Positions 45,428 through 56,706 are shown, numbered from the stretch's first letter. The stretch is 64,000 nt of DNA from Calliphora vicina (GCF_958450345.1 NC_088780.1:66611533-66675532), one strand, 5' to 3'. Notes: a model not told the origin generated them from the letters alone. Made by a program: numbers and translations.

Positions 45428-45658
45428 ATGACCGACGATGACGTTTGTAAATTACTTTGTAATGGCGAAGGCATAAGTGACGACAGCATTGATGACATAG
45501 TGGACGAAAGCGATAATTGTGAGGAACAAGGTGACATGTTGAATGAAAAGAAAGGTCGTATGCAGCTTTTTACAGATGAAGAAGATATGAATCAGAGTGA
45601 TATTGATTTCAATTTATCCGTTCAGGACTACTTTCTCAACATGATCAATTTTTTTTAA
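45428..45658 (+). CDS. Acidic ORF, possible N-terminus of a piggyBac-like transposase (unit 1)
   Basis: I do not recognise this product with confidence. From the ATG at 45428 (the frame is open further up, from 45395) it reads MTDDDVCKLLCNGEGISDDS, then DDIVDESDNCEEQGDML and FTDEEDMNQSDIDFNLSVQD. It is strongly acidic, with no membrane segment. N-termini of piggyBac-type transposases are acidic like this and start TDE/TDD, so an orphan N-terminal exon or fragment is my best guess. The stop TAA (45656-45658) is formed across the tandem-unit junction, so the natural frame was probably longer and was cut by the duplication. Confidence 0.3.
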   Translation: MTDDDVCKLLCNGEGISDDSIDDIVDESDNCEEQGDMLNEKKGRMQLFTDEEDMNQSDIDFNLSVQDYFLNMINFF

Positions 45659-46329
45659 TATTTAAGGTAATATTTAAATGAAATCAGTCGATTTGAAAAT
45701 TCTTAAAAAATAAAAGTTGAGAAAAAGTATTTTTTTTTACTTTTTCTGAAATTTGGGCGCTTCGAAAATTATTTTTTTTAATATGTTGTAGTGGAAATTT
45801 TTTTTTTCTTCATGCCAAAAGCTAGTTTAATATATCTTTCAAAACTAATAGATCACCCAAATCCCATTGCCAGGGAGTTTGCTGTCATTTGAGGGTCATA
45901 GACGACTGAGGCGATTGAAAACACTGGATCTGGCCAGATAATCATTTAATGAGCACTCATGTTGGACATTGCAGCGGCAATAACAACTTTAGTTTTAGTT
46001 TAGGTTATGATTTTAATTTATTGTAAATTTCTCAAAAGAAAGATTCAATATAAAAAAGATAAATAATGAAAAAAAAAAAATCCAAAAGCTATCGAAAAAT
46101 CGATGGCACAATATCAATTGGTAATTCCACCCACCCTAATATACATATTTACATACATATTAGGGTTCTATAGCTGAAACAAAAAGTCGACCTTTCGACT
46201 ATTTTCGACTTTCCGACTATTTTCGACTTTTTTCAACTTTTTACCATTTCTTGTAAAAAATATATGATTTCTACATTTATTGATGCGCCTTTTGTAATGT
46301 TTAGCAATAAAAATGAAATTTATCAAGGC

Positions 46330-46337
46330 GATAATAG
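46330..46337. repeat. Target-site duplication of the Jockey element, left copy
   Basis: GATAATAG, repeated at 51107-51114; unit 1 has it once at 40590-40597. Confidence 0.9.
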
Positions 46338-46365
46338 TTTTTTTTTTTTTTTTTTTTTTTAACGT

Positions 46366-46379
46366 TTTATTGATTTATT
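46366..46379 (-). promoter_or_regulatory. Polyadenylation signals of the Jockey element
   Basis: Two AATAAA hexamers (46374-46379 and 46366-46371 on the minus strand) lie 6 to 14 bases before the poly(A) run. Confidence 0.6.
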
Positions 46380-46484
46380 GAATCTGTCTATTTTGACCTT
46401 ACAATAAGTATTTAAATCTTATAACTAAAATTAAAACTATTTGCTCTTCAGCAAGAGAGCCATTATGGTAAACTGTCACTCATC

Positions 46485-49148
46485 TTAGCGGGGTGGTAGA
46501 TCTGCTCTACGGAGCCTGGATCGGGTTTGGGTCTGCACAAGTTGTCTTGCAAGGGAATTGGGATGGTTTCGCAGCTTCACAATATATTTCTCACGGACTT
46601 TCTCGAACTCTTCCTTTACCAATGTCACTTCTAAGTCTCTGTGGATGTTTTCATTTCTTATGTACCATGGTGCTCCCGTCATGGTCCTAAGAATTTTAGA
46701 TTGGGCCCTCTGTATAAGATCAATACTGGTGTTGCTAGCCATTCCCCATAATTGAATTCCATATGTCCAAATTGGTTTTAAAACGGTCTTATACAGGATG
46801 ACTTTATATTCAAGGCTTAATTTTGATTGGTCACTGATTAACCAATGAAAGCTAGAGGCTTTTAACTTCATGTGAAGTCTCTTGGTTTCTATGTGTCGGC
46901 GCCAAGTAAGCCGTCTATCTAGATGAATACCAAGGTAGGTGACATAATCAGACTGCGGTATATTAACGTTGTTGAGTGTGACAGGTGGGCAATTTCCTCT
47001 CCTTAGAGCGAACGTAACATGTTTACTTTTCAGCTCATTTACCTTTATTCGCCAGTTTTTCAACCATGACTCCACACGTACGAGGTAATTCTGTAGTTGA
47101 CTAGATGCCATGAGTGGGTTTTCGTCTGAGCTAATAATGGCGGTATCATCAGCAAATGTTGAAATTGTTAGTTTATCGCACGTAGGGAGGTCGGAGGTGT
47201 AAATCAAATATAGCGTAGGTCCTAGTACACTTCCCTGTGGAACGCCAGCTCCAATCTTGCATTCTCTCGTCACATAATCATTGTACTTAACTCTGAAAAG
47301 TCTATTCGATAAATAAGACTCCAGCAATTTATGAGTACATAGTGGTAGTAAACATTTGATTTTATGTATTAGACCCTTATGCCATACCTTGTCAAAAGCC
47401 TGAGCAACGTCTAAAAAGATGGCAGAACAATATTTCTTTAATTCAAAAGATTTTCGAATCTCTCCAGTTAAACGATTGACCTGTTCAATGGTGCCATGAT
47501 GTTCACGGAAACCAAATTGGTGTACTGGGATAATGTTTCCATCATTCAAAAAAGGTATTATCTTTTCCTGGAATATTTTTTCGAATAACTTCGACAAACA
47601 AGGGAGTAGGCTAATAGGTCTATAAGAAGATGGCAGGGTTAAATCTTTACCCGGTTTAGGTATCATTATTATTTGAGAAATTTTCCAATTTTTTGGATAA
47701 ATTCCTAGTTTCAAGATCGCATTAAACAATATAGATAGCACAATTATTGCCACATTTGGTAGGTTCTTAATCATTGATGGCGTTATTAAATCATATCCCG
47801 GTGATTTTTTCAAGTCTAATTTATTTTTAATTACTCTATTAACATCCTCAGGACTAATATCGAATTGGGCTGCATTAGACATTGTTGAAGCTGGCAGTTC
47901 TTCTAGTTCAAACTCATTTGCCGTGGAGTTGGGCTGAAATACTTCACTTAAATGTTCAGCAAATACTGAGGCTTTTTCTATAGCACTTCGTGCCCAGGTT
48001 CCGTCAGCTTTTCTTAAAGCGCTTTGTGCCTCTACCGGTGGCTTAATGTTCCTCGTTGCCTTCCAAAGAGAGAAATTTGTGTATTTTGTACTCGTCAAAC
48101 TTTTAATATATTTTTCGTTTATGCGATCCTCCTCTAAATGAAGGGCTCTTTTCAGTTTTCGTACTGCTGCGGACAGCCTCTGCTTTGCAGCAGGTGATCT
48201 ATTATGTTGCCATTCTCTTCTGAGTCTTCTCTTTTCGAGAAGAAGTCTTTCAATATCCGAACTTGAAATAGGCGTATTAGTTTTTGGAGGGATCTGGCAC
48301 CTAGAGTGTTCCAGAGCCGAAACAATCAGTGACGTGAAGTCATTAACGGTCCTATCTATGTCTTCCTCACACTGTAAATTAGGATTTGTGTGGATATGAC
48401 TGCTGATATATTTCCTATATTTTAGCCAATTTGTCTTAAAATACAAAGAGTCCTTAGGAAATCTTGGGGTGTTGGGTCTCTCACAATAATTAATAATTAC
48501 AGGAGAGTGGTCAGAAGACAGATCATAGGATATTTCTGTGGATATTGCATTCCGAATAATATTTCTGCATATGGCGAAGTCTATTAGATCAGGAATTTTT
48601 CTAGGATCAGTTGGCCAATAAGTTGGGTGTCCAGGAGACACAAAATCTAAGCAATTTTTGCGATCAACTAGAGCTTTATACAGCTGTCTACCTCTGGGAT
48701 TTACCAATCGCGAACCCCAATATGTATGTTTGGCATTGTAGTCTCCACATGCCAGAAACCGATCTCCTAGTGTTATAAAGAATTCTTCAAATTTTTCCTT
48801 GGTCATCGAAAAACGTGGTGGGCAATATATAGAGCTCAGAGTTAGGTCTCCAGCTGGGTATTCAAGGCGAATAGATGTTGCTTGCATATAATCCTTTGAA
48901 AACGCTTCTAGGGCATAGTGTCTCAATCGGTTTCTAATTATGATACCGGTACCGCCATGTGCCTTACCATCCGGATGGTTTGTGTAATAAAATGAGTATC
49001 CTGATATATTAAAGTTATATCTATTTGTAAGATGTGTCTCCGAAATTAACATCACATCGATGCTTTTATTTAACATAAAATGGGAAATTTCCGATTTGTG
49101 CTGGTTTAAACCATTTGCATTCCAGAAACATATCTTCAAAAAATTCAT
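46485..49148 (-). CDS. Jockey-clade ORF2: AP endonuclease and reverse transcriptase
   Basis: 887 residues, the usual length for the clade, uninterrupted. N-terminal apurinic-like endonuclease that nicks target DNA: N10 (CFWNANGLN), E37 (LISETHL), D136/N138 (CGDYNAK), S212-D213-H214 (SDHSPVII). Reverse transcriptase from about 490 to 760: FGFREHHGT, D580 (IFLDVAQAFDKVWH), GVPQGSVLGP, catalytic FADD at 665-668, and YLGIHLDRRLTWRRHI. No RNase H, as in Jockey relatives. ORF1 and ORF2 share ATGA (49145-49148), which fits termination-reinitiation. It copies the RNA by target-primed reverse transcription. Confidence 0.96.
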   Translation of the reverse strand: MNFLKICFWNANGLNQHKSEISHFMLNKSIDVMLISETHLTNRYNFNISGYSFYYTNHPDGKAHGGTGIIIRNRLRHYALEAFSKDYMQATSIRLEYPAGDLTLSSIYCPPRFSMTKEKFEEFFITLGDRFLACGDYNAKHTYWGSRLVNPRGRQLYKALVDRKNCLDFVSPGHPTYWPTDPRKIPDLIDFAICRNIIRNAISTEISYDLSSDHSPVIINYCERPNTPRFPKDSLYFKTNWLKYRKYISSHIHTNPNLQCEEDIDRTVNDFTSLIVSALEHSRCQIPPKTNTPISSSDIERLLLEKRRLRREWQHNRSPAAKQRLSAAVRKLKRALHLEEDRINEKYIKSLTSTKYTNFSLWKATRNIKPPVEAQSALRKADGTWARSAIEKASVFAEHLSEVFQPNSTANEFELEELPASTMSNAAQFDISPEDVNRVIKNKLDLKKSPGYDLITPSMIKNLPNVAIIVLSILFNAILKLGIYPKNWKISQIIMIPKPGKDLTLPSSYRPISLLPCLSKLFEKIFQEKIIPFLNDGNIIPVHQFGFREHHGTIEQVNRLTGEIRKSFELKKYCSAIFLDVAQAFDKVWHKGLIHKIKCLLPLCTHKLLESYLSNRLFRVKYNDYVTRECKIGAGVPQGSVLGPTLYLIYTSDLPTCDKLTISTFADDTAIISSDENPLMASSQLQNYLVRVESWLKNWRIKVNELKSKHVTFALRRGNCPPVTLNNVNIPQSDYVTYLGIHLDRRLTWRRHIETKRLHMKLKASSFHWLISDQSKLSLEYKVILYKTVLKPIWTYGIQLWGMASNTSIDLIQRAQSKILRTMTGAPWYIRNENIHRDLEVTLVKEEFEKVREKYIVKLRNHPNSLARQLVQTQTRSRLRRADLPPR

Positions 49149-50920
49149 TTTCTTGTTAATAGAATTTGAATCATTTGGTTCTGTGCTCTCAGAAGCTCTT
49201 GTATTGTGTTTTGCATGGATGACATGAAGTTAGTCATATTTTGATTAAGAGAGGAAATATTCTCAGTAAGTGTTTGCATAAGGTTTTCCAACCCTCCCAT
49301 ATTTTGGGGGACTTTTGGCTTTTGATAACCCGTTTTTAAAATACTGGCGTATGAGCTGGCTCCAGCATTAATTGTAGCTCCCTGGACATTTTCCTGTGAT
49401 ACTGGATGAGCCGCATTTATTTTATCATTTGAAAAATCTACTCCAGAGCTTAGTGGTCTAGATGTAGATACCGAATTTGTAGGTGTTGATTCAACTATTT
49501 CACCTCTCAACAGCTTTTGCCTCTCTCTTAATCTTTTTAGTAACTCCTTGTAGACCGGGCATCCGCGATAATTAGCGGAATGATCTCCACCGCAGTTACC
49601 ACATTTCCTACTGAGACCATTCTCAACTATATCACATTGTGACGAAGAGTGCAGGCCTCCGCATGCAACACATACTGTGCGTAGGGTACAATAATTACGT
49701 GTATGTCCAAATTCCTGACAATTACTACACTGAACTGGACGATTACGCTTAAGAGGTTCCTCTATATTTACTCTACGATTCAACAAATATCTTAGAGTGT
49801 ATATAGGGTGAGTTTCATTATTTTTTAATTTCCTATCATCAGGCTCTAACTCAACCCTAAACATTGGCTGAGGAACCTTGTCTCTATTAAAGATATTGAC
49901 TACATTCTTTGTCTGATAGCCCAATTCTTCCAGGGCCTCCTTGATTTCGTTTGTATCTACACTGGACTCTATACCTTTTATGACCACTATCAAGCCCTTG
50001 CAACTCTTAAGTTGATATGTATAAAAGTTTTTCTTACTGTCATTTAGGTGTTGAGAAATTTTTCTATAACAATCCTCAGTGTATACAACTATTTTTGTCT
50101 CTTGCACACCTCCTTTTCTTATTGGAACAATATGAAAATTATTTTTTCCAATGAGTTCAATAAATGATTTCACTAAGCTATTAGAGCTAGTTTCACGAAG
50201 GAATATTGGTGGTGGTTTTAACGGTTTACGGATGGATTTATCATCATTTTTTTGACGATTAGAATCTTCCTCACTCAAGAGAGCAAAACGGTTACTTTTC
50301 AAGGGGTTATCAGTAATTTTTTGCTTCTTCTCAGAAGGCAGACTTTTCTGGGGACTTAAATTTCGCTTATTAATTCTTATATATCTAAGCATACCTGTTT
50401 GAACTGGAGATTTAGTTTTACTTATCTTATTTCCAACCTTAGGTATAGCACCACTTGATGTTCCATTATCTTCCATCACGGTATTTTCAGTGTTAAATAC
50501 ATTAAAACTCTCACTAGGTGTTGTTAGTGGATTATCATAAGCTTGTGTATTTATCATTGTCGACTCTGTTATATCTACTGCAGTATTTGTTGTTGTACCA
50601 GAACACTTTTTATTTTCTTTTATGCTTTGTTCTAAACAAGCATTACTAGGTGATGATGTGTGTGCAATATTGTTCTCATGTATTTGTATCACGGGGGAAC
50701 AAGAGCGCGCTCTCTCAATCGGTTTGGCGGTTAAATAATTTTTGTTAAAGTCTGGATCTCTTATATTTTTGTTAGCACTTCTATTTTCACCCTCCCCGTT
50801 CAAAAATATGTAGGCATTTCTACCGTTTAAACTGAGTCTACTCTCATTATGAGAGTTCATATGCTCACAGTAATTTAACGAAATTTGAAAAAAGAAAATA
50901 AACAAAGCACTTTTAAACAA
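49145..50920 (-). CDS. Jockey-clade ORF1 protein (Gag-like, nucleic-acid binding)
   Basis: Up to 591 residues. It would coat element RNA in the cytoplasmic particle. The first ~230 residues are polar and low-complexity. Residues ~240-395 form the RRM-like region found before the knuckles in this clade (GLIVVIKGIESSVDTNEIKE, MFRVELEPDDRKL). Three CCHC zinc knuckles follow: 398-411 (CSNCQEFGHTRNYC), 417-429 (CVACGGLHSSSQC) and 440-454 (CGNCGGDHSANYRGC). The C-terminus is Gln/Asn-rich with a coiled-coil-like end. The first 20 residues are hydrophobic; Met21 (50860) may be the real start. The stop TGA overlaps the ORF2 ATG. Confidence 0.93.
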   Translation of the reverse strand: MFKSALFIFFFQISLNYCEHMNSHNESRLSLNGRNAYIFLNGEGENRSANKNIRDPDFNKNYLTAKPIERARSCSPVIQIHENNIAHTSSPSNACLEQSIKENKKCSGTTTNTAVDITESTMINTQAYDNPLTTPSESFNVFNTENTVMEDNGTSSGAIPKVGNKISKTKSPVQTGMLRYIRINKRNLSPQKSLPSEKKQKITDNPLKSNRFALLSEEDSNRQKNDDKSIRKPLKPPPIFLRETSSNSLVKSFIELIGKNNFHIVPIRKGGVQETKIVVYTEDCYRKISQHLNDSKKNFYTYQLKSCKGLIVVIKGIESSVDTNEIKEALEELGYQTKNVVNIFNRDKVPQPMFRVELEPDDRKLKNNETHPIYTLRYLLNRRVNIEEPLKRNRPVQCSNCQEFGHTRNYCTLRTVCVACGGLHSSSQCDIVENGLSRKCGNCGGDHSANYRGCPVYKELLKRLRERQKLLRGEIVESTPTNSVSTSRPLSSGVDFSNDKINAAHPVSQENVQGATINAGASSYASILKTGYQKPKVPQNMGGLENLMQTLTENISSLNQNMTNFMSSMQNTIQELLRAQNQMIQILLTRK

Positions 50921-51073
50921 ATTTCTATTTTTTTTGTTATATTGTATATTTTTTTTGTTTGTTTATATTAAACACTTAGAGAAATATATTTTTTTTTTGC
51001 GTCCAATCGCTAAATTTTTCCTTTTTATTTAAATTTTCACTGAAACCACTTAAATCGCGGAGCGAATAAAAAA

Positions 51074-51080
51074 CACGTCT
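51074..51080 (-). promoter_or_regulatory. Downstream promoter element of the Jockey element
   Basis: AGACGTG at +27 to +33 counting from the element 5' end (51106). TATA-less internal promoters of fly non-LTR elements (Jockey, Doc, F, I) use a DPE of this sequence and spacing. Assignment rests on the 5' end being the transcription start. Confidence 0.65.
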
Positions 51081-51106
51081 GCTTCTCATAAGAATTGCAG
51101 ATGTAT

Positions 51107-51114
51107 GATAATAG
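51107..51114. repeat. Target-site duplication of the Jockey element, right copy
   Basis: Second GATAATAG. Up to two further T residues could belong to the duplication but are masked by the T run. Confidence 0.9.
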
Positions 51115-51712
51115 TTAGAATCAAAGAATAATAACAAGAAGTGAAACGCTGTCAAAAAAACCTAAGTCGGTTGTCATAAAAAACCTAACTCTATGCATGT
51201 ATTGGTAACATTTTGTTTATATGTATTAGTTTTCAAACCACTTTCACCACACTCCTCAAACACACAGAGTTGTAAAAAAGCGACCTTAAAAATTATAACA
51301 AAATTGTACTACAATTAAATTTAAAAAATTCAAACAATTTTCAAATTATTTAATGTATATTTGAACTGAAAAGACTATATGATTAGATTTTTCAGCTTTT
51401 TATTCCATAATTTCTGCAAAAATTAAATCTATTTGAATATTTTATTAATTTTTAATACTAAATTTTACAAGTGTGTTTTTTTCAGTTTTAATTTCAACAC
51501 CCAAAAATTAAAAGTCAAAATAATTAAAAAAAAATATTTTTCGTTTGTGCGAAATATACATGTTTCGGTTATTTTAATGGTTTATATGTGTGGAAAAAAA
51601 TAAAAGAATATTATGTGTCTGTGAAAAAGTGTGTTAGAATTGCAAATTTATTGCAATTTTCAAGAAAAAGCTTTGAAGTCAAATCTCTCTCTCAGGTGTG
51701 TTGAATTCACAT

Positions 51713-52925
51713 CAGTGTTGCCACCAGGAAAATTATAAACTACACATGCCTCATTCCTAATTTACACATACGTGAAAAAATTACACATGTAATTTTCGTG
51801 ATCACAATAGGACAAATTATCCTATTGCGAATACTAGATTTTTAAAACATATGTACATGAAGACAAAAGTTTTATCCCAGTGGACTATTTTCACTTGCGC
51901 AGATTTTAATTTATTCAGGAATTGGATATATGAAATTATTAAAGCAAAGTCAGCAATCTCTTTTTTTAGTGAACTTTTCTAATTTAATGAATTCTTGAGA
52001 TCAGTTAAATATGTCAATCCCAAAAAAGATTTTAACAAATATTAATCAATGTTCATTCGGAGATTGTTCCATTGGATATTTTTACATTTCTATTAAAAAT
52101 TTAACAATATTTAAAAAAATAGCACCTAAGTGATATTTATATGGATAGCAAAAACAAAATTTCAAAAATTTGTTTTTGTTTTATATACAAAATTTTCAAA
52201 TTATGAATGGCAAATCAATGCCTGAATTTTGGTGCGTTTGTTCTGTTCAGAATTTGTTATTTACAAAACAAAATAAAATTTTTTAAATTTTGGTGACGTG
52301 ATTTACAAAATTAGGGACTAAGTGCTCTGAAATCAGTTTTGTTTTCAGTTTCAAATAGGCTTAATTTAGACAAAATTAAATATTTTTACTATTTGTTTAA
52401 AAATTATAGCGAGAGAGAAAAAAAGTAAATGAACACTTTCCCAGTAAAATCTTAGTAAGTAAATAAATGTATAATTTTTGTAACGTTTATATTTTTAAAA
52501 TATTGCGAACAACATAGCAATAATCTCTAAATTACTTATCGTATTTTTCTGCAAACTTTAATGTTAATTTAGTTCAAACTTGATTCATATCTTCATAAAT
52601 ATAATTCCATTATACTGAGTAACAAACGAGTACAATATAATAAATATGAATACATTTTGAGATACTGGATTTGTTATTTATCAACTAAAATAGAGGATAT
52701 AGCTACTTTCCTTCATATAAACGTACATATTTATTTTCAGTCGGTTTTGAAATCTGAACAATACTAAAAATGATTGAAGACATACATTGACAATATACTT
52801 ATTTTGGATATAATTGGAATTTAAAATTACACATGAATTACACATTCATTCAATTACACATGGGCTACACATCCAAGCTAAAATTACACACAATATGTGT
52901 AATTACACATGAAGTGGCAACACAG
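51713..52925. mobile_element. Nested hAT element family 6, unit 2
   Basis: Copy of 41194-42406 at the same nested position, with the same ATTCACAT flanks. Confidence 0.9.
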
Positions 52926-53797
52926 ATTCACATACTACTTGTATGTGAGAAGAGAGAGAAGTTGTTGTTGAAGAAAAATTGAGAGGCTTCCCTTCTTGTT
53001 ATTCTTTGGTTAGAATAATGTTGTAAGCATTTTGTGTAGAAAAAAGCTTTATTTTATAAACATTTATGTATTTATTATTTACATTATTAGCATACAATCT
53101 AACGTTATTTAACAATCTAACGTCGACTTTTATCGATTATTCGACTTTTTTCGACTTTTATCGACTATTTTCGACTATTCGACTTTTGAGATAACATAAT
53201 CGATTGTTCGACTTTTTTCCGACCAAAAAGTCGATTTCGACTTTTTTCAGGAAATAGTCGATTGTTCGAACAATCGACTTATAGAACCCTAATACATATG
53301 TATGTATGTATGTATGCATGTAAATAAAGAAAGAATTAAAAGTAATAAATTAAAATTAAATACTAAAAACATTGCCACTTTATTTCGTTTTTGAGCTTAC
53401 GGATTTGGCCAATTCCAAACCTTTACAGATCTGTATATAATTATGAAAATCTATACAAGATTACTCTAAATTTGTTTGTATTAATATTTTAGCTCTAATC
53501 AGGTCCAATGAGAATCGGGTTTTTTTTAGTATAGATATTGTTTAAAATAGGAAAAACTCTTTCACATAAACATACAACTTTTCTAAAATTCTCGAATTCA
53601 TTCCTTTCACCTTTGGTAAACAAAATAGGACCATATCATTTGACAAATCTCTTGACATTTGTTTATAAGCTTCACGAAGGCAGCAGTAGTAATCGAAGTA
53701 ATCGATACATACATATATAGTTCATCGTTATCTATTTTTTCAGATATTTCAAGCTTTTGTAAATCTTCCCAAGAAAATAGGACATTTTATAAATTTA

Positions 53798-54554
53798 ACA
53801 AGTAAGAAAGTATGGTCGGTCAAGCCCGACCATATAATACCCTACACCAAGTAAATGAGTAAAAATATTTTTCTTTTAAAATTTCAATAATTTATATTTT
53901 TGAGTGATTTTCGGAAGTGGGCCTTATATGGGAGCTATGACCAATTATGGACCGATCACCATAAAATTAGGTGATTTATGTCTATATTAAAGTTAACTAT
54001 GTTGAATTTTGTGTGTATACCAACATTTTTAAGCGATTTATGCACGTTAAAGTGATTTTCGGAAGCGGGTCTATATGGGAGCTATGACTAATTATGGACC
54101 GATCGTAACAAAATTTGGTGACATGAATTTTGTATATATAAAACTTATTTGGAGCGAAATTTGTGTAGATACATAGATAAATTAAACATTTATGACCGAT
54201 AAAGTCCAATTTCGAGGGGACATTTGTATGGGGGATAGGTGAAATAATGGACCGATTTCAGCCAGTTTCAATAGGCTTGGTCCTTGGGCCGAAAAAGTAA
54301 TATGTACCAAATTTGATCGAAATATCTTCAAAATTGCGACCTGTACTCTGCGCACAAGGTTTACATGGACAGCCAGCCAGCCAGCCAGCCAACCAGACGG
54401 ACGGACGGACGGACGGACATCGTTTAATCGACTCAGAAAGTGATTCTAAGTCGATCGGTATACTTTAAGGTGGGTGTTAGACTAATATTTTTGGGCGTTA
54501 CAAACATCTGCACAAACGCATAATACCCTCCCCACTATGGTGGTGTAGGGTATA
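53798..54554. mobile_element. DINE-like repeat, unit 2
   Basis: Starts ACAAGTAAGAAAGTATGG with hairpin GGTCGGTCAAGCCCGACC, then ATACCCTACACC. Body has TATATGGGAGCTATG at 53935 and 54072 and a variant near 54225. Then CCAGCCAGCC and GACGGACGGACGG microsatellites (54373-54418), ending CTATGGTGGTGTAGGGTATA. Unit 1 shows the empty site TTTAAAAATGCT at 43275-43286. Confidence 0.88.
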
Positions 54555-55133
54555 AAAATGCTATTTTTTAAAAAAGAGGAGTCATCACTAAAGTCGTTTT
54601 TAAAAAGTTTTGTGTTCATCAGGCGAAATATTTTTTCAAAATGCTGTTAACTTTAGTGCCAAATAATGTGTTACGTATTCTACATTTAAGGCTACTCATA
54701 AGTACGGTCATTATATCGTGCAATTCTAAAACTATACAATAGTCATTCTCAAGACCTGTAAATTCCTGCATTATGTTTTGCATCTGACAGATAATCAGAA
54801 ATTCCATATGACAAGTGTTCCCATAAAACTATTTGTCATTTATTTTGTTTCTTTCTTCAAATAATACATACACTTTTTACATAAGTTATTACTGTGTATT
54901 AATTAGAGTAAGTAAATTTTCATTTATGGATATTATTGTAGAAAATTTCTATTTAGCTGGACAAATTAAATTTTAGCTTGAAACTAGCCAGACATCAAAA
55001 AAGCTGGACAATCCAGCCAAGTCCTGGCAACCCTAATTCTGTTGTTGTTAACTGTGGCTATAAAAACACTAATGTCTTTCATTATGTTTCAATTGGTATA
55101 TATTTATTTTCGATTCGATTTCTGAAAAATTAA

Positions 55134-55988
55134 AATTTTGAGTTGTGTCACTTTTGAACTGGGTGTGCGATATATCCGTATTTATTTGTGTATGAGATCT
55201 TGTCTTTATAGGATACTGTTAACCTATTCGCAGGTATGGCCAAAAAAATTATTTTGTTTTAACGGATGTTTCGAATCTCTATTTTCAAATTTTTAAAAAT
55301 TTTGTTAAACAAATTTCAATTTTGTTAAACAAATGATCAAACAATTATAAAGACAAAAACTCATACACAAGTAAATACGGATATATGTATTTTAAATAAA
55401 AATTTGCTTTTATTTTAATTTTTCTCAAAATATTGTATTCTAAATTTCTTGTTCAAATGGCCTGAGACACGTTAATGGTCTGGGGAATTTTTAATAACTT
55501 TAACACTTTTTAACCAATTTTTCTCATTTAATCTCATTTCAACGTCAATTACGTACACATTTCGATTCTTTGGAATTAAATTGCAAAAGTTTTTATTTAG
55601 TAGCAATTTTTCTACAAAAACTGAAAAATATGCATTTTATCCGAATTTTAGCGATAATACAGTTTTTGGAACATTTTCACCCGAAGGAGATACAGGGTTA
55701 ATCTCCAATTTTCATTAATTTTATATATAAATAGGCCACACGTTTTTTTGTGGTACATTTTTAAGTATGTTATTGTCCACCAATATTGAAGAAACATATA
55801 CGGTTTAAAAGTTTTTTTTCTGTAAATATGCACAATATAAAAAAAATATTTAAAAATTCTTTCCATAAAAGTGTTAAAAAGTGTTGTAAAAGTGGTTGAA
55901 TTTCGGCCACCAGGCGAACCTAGTATATATTAATCTACATATTTCTGGAAAACAACGCAGAAAATTAAGGAGTTTCACCTATTTATCT
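55134..55988 (+). repeat. Family B segment, unit 2
   Basis: Copy of 43855-44710 in the tandem array. Confidence 0.75.
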
Positions 55989-56706
55989 ATATATATAACT
56001 AGCTGAAAACGGTCCGCGTTGCTGGTCTTTAGAAAACATCTGTTTTATATTGCATCTCGATCACGATTTTAATATAGAGTGTTGGACATAGTCGGTGATC
56101 CACCATTCAATCTTAATTAGCACTTTAATGCCCCTGGTATCTTTAAAGATACAACTATTCAAAAAATTAACACGTATTAAGTTTCGACTAAAATAGGTTA
56201 AAGTCTTGTTTATATTGTTTATTATATAACAGGCCATAATTGAAAAAAAATAATTAGAATTCTGTTTGATCTAGGCTATAAAAAACTTACATAAAAATAA
56301 AAAAAAAAATATTATAAATACCCTTGATTATTTTTAGTAATAAATATTATAATGGTTGAACATTTACAACTATAAAAAATATTAGATTGTGGTAAAATCA
56401 GTTCTTAATTGTTAGTTCACTATTTTAATGAGTTCCTGACTGTAGATTCTTCCCTGGACAGTATTAATCGGTTGTAAATTTTAAGATACATTGGGCACTA
56501 GTAGCAAAAGTTTAATTTTCGTTACACTCTTATATTTTACTGATTAGTTGTGTATTTCCATTTATGCTTTTATCTTTGAAAGAGAAGGATTGACACTTAG
56601 TGTATACTGGAATGCTTTTATATTGTTTTTATAAGATATTATAATTAAGTTTTTAATGTAATTCATTACCGTATTGAGACATTTTAATAAATATGGTAGA
56701 AAAATA

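Larger units (their letters stand above)
39918..45656. repeat. Tandem unit 1 (5739 bp)
   Basis: First unit of a direct tandem array. Its right edge passes directly into unit 2 at AATATTTAAGGTAATATTTA. The left edge shares only the AATTTTTTTTAA run with the unit junctions, so that run is the breakpoint microhomology. It lacks both the DINE-like and the Jockey insertions found later in the array. Confidence 0.95.
46338..51106 (-). mobile_element. Full-length Jockey-clade non-LTR retrotransposon
   Basis: Minus-strand element of 4769 bp: 186-bp 5' region, ORF1, ORF2 overlapping by 4 bases, 124-bp 3' untranslated region and a 23-base poly(A) (T run 46338-46360). Flanked by GATAATAG (46330-46337 and 51107-51114). 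The empty site GATAATAGTTAGAATC is present in units 1 and 3 (about 40590, 57611). No internal stop or frameshift in either ORF. It is the only apparently autonomous element in the window and is present in one tandem unit only, so it inserted recently. Confidence 0.93.
46161..53291. mobile_element. hAT-like element family 5, unit 2, split by Jockey
   Basis: Same element and same ATACATAT flanks (46153-46160, 53292-53299). Subtracting the 4769-bp Jockey element and its 8-bp duplication leaves exactly 2354 bp, as in units 1 and 3. Confidence 0.9.

Noticed and set aside
45283..45537. Serine-rich 84-codon minus-strand ORF in each tandem unit
   Set aside because: Antisense shadow of the acidic ORF; the Ser-rich composition is the complement of Asp/Glu codons.
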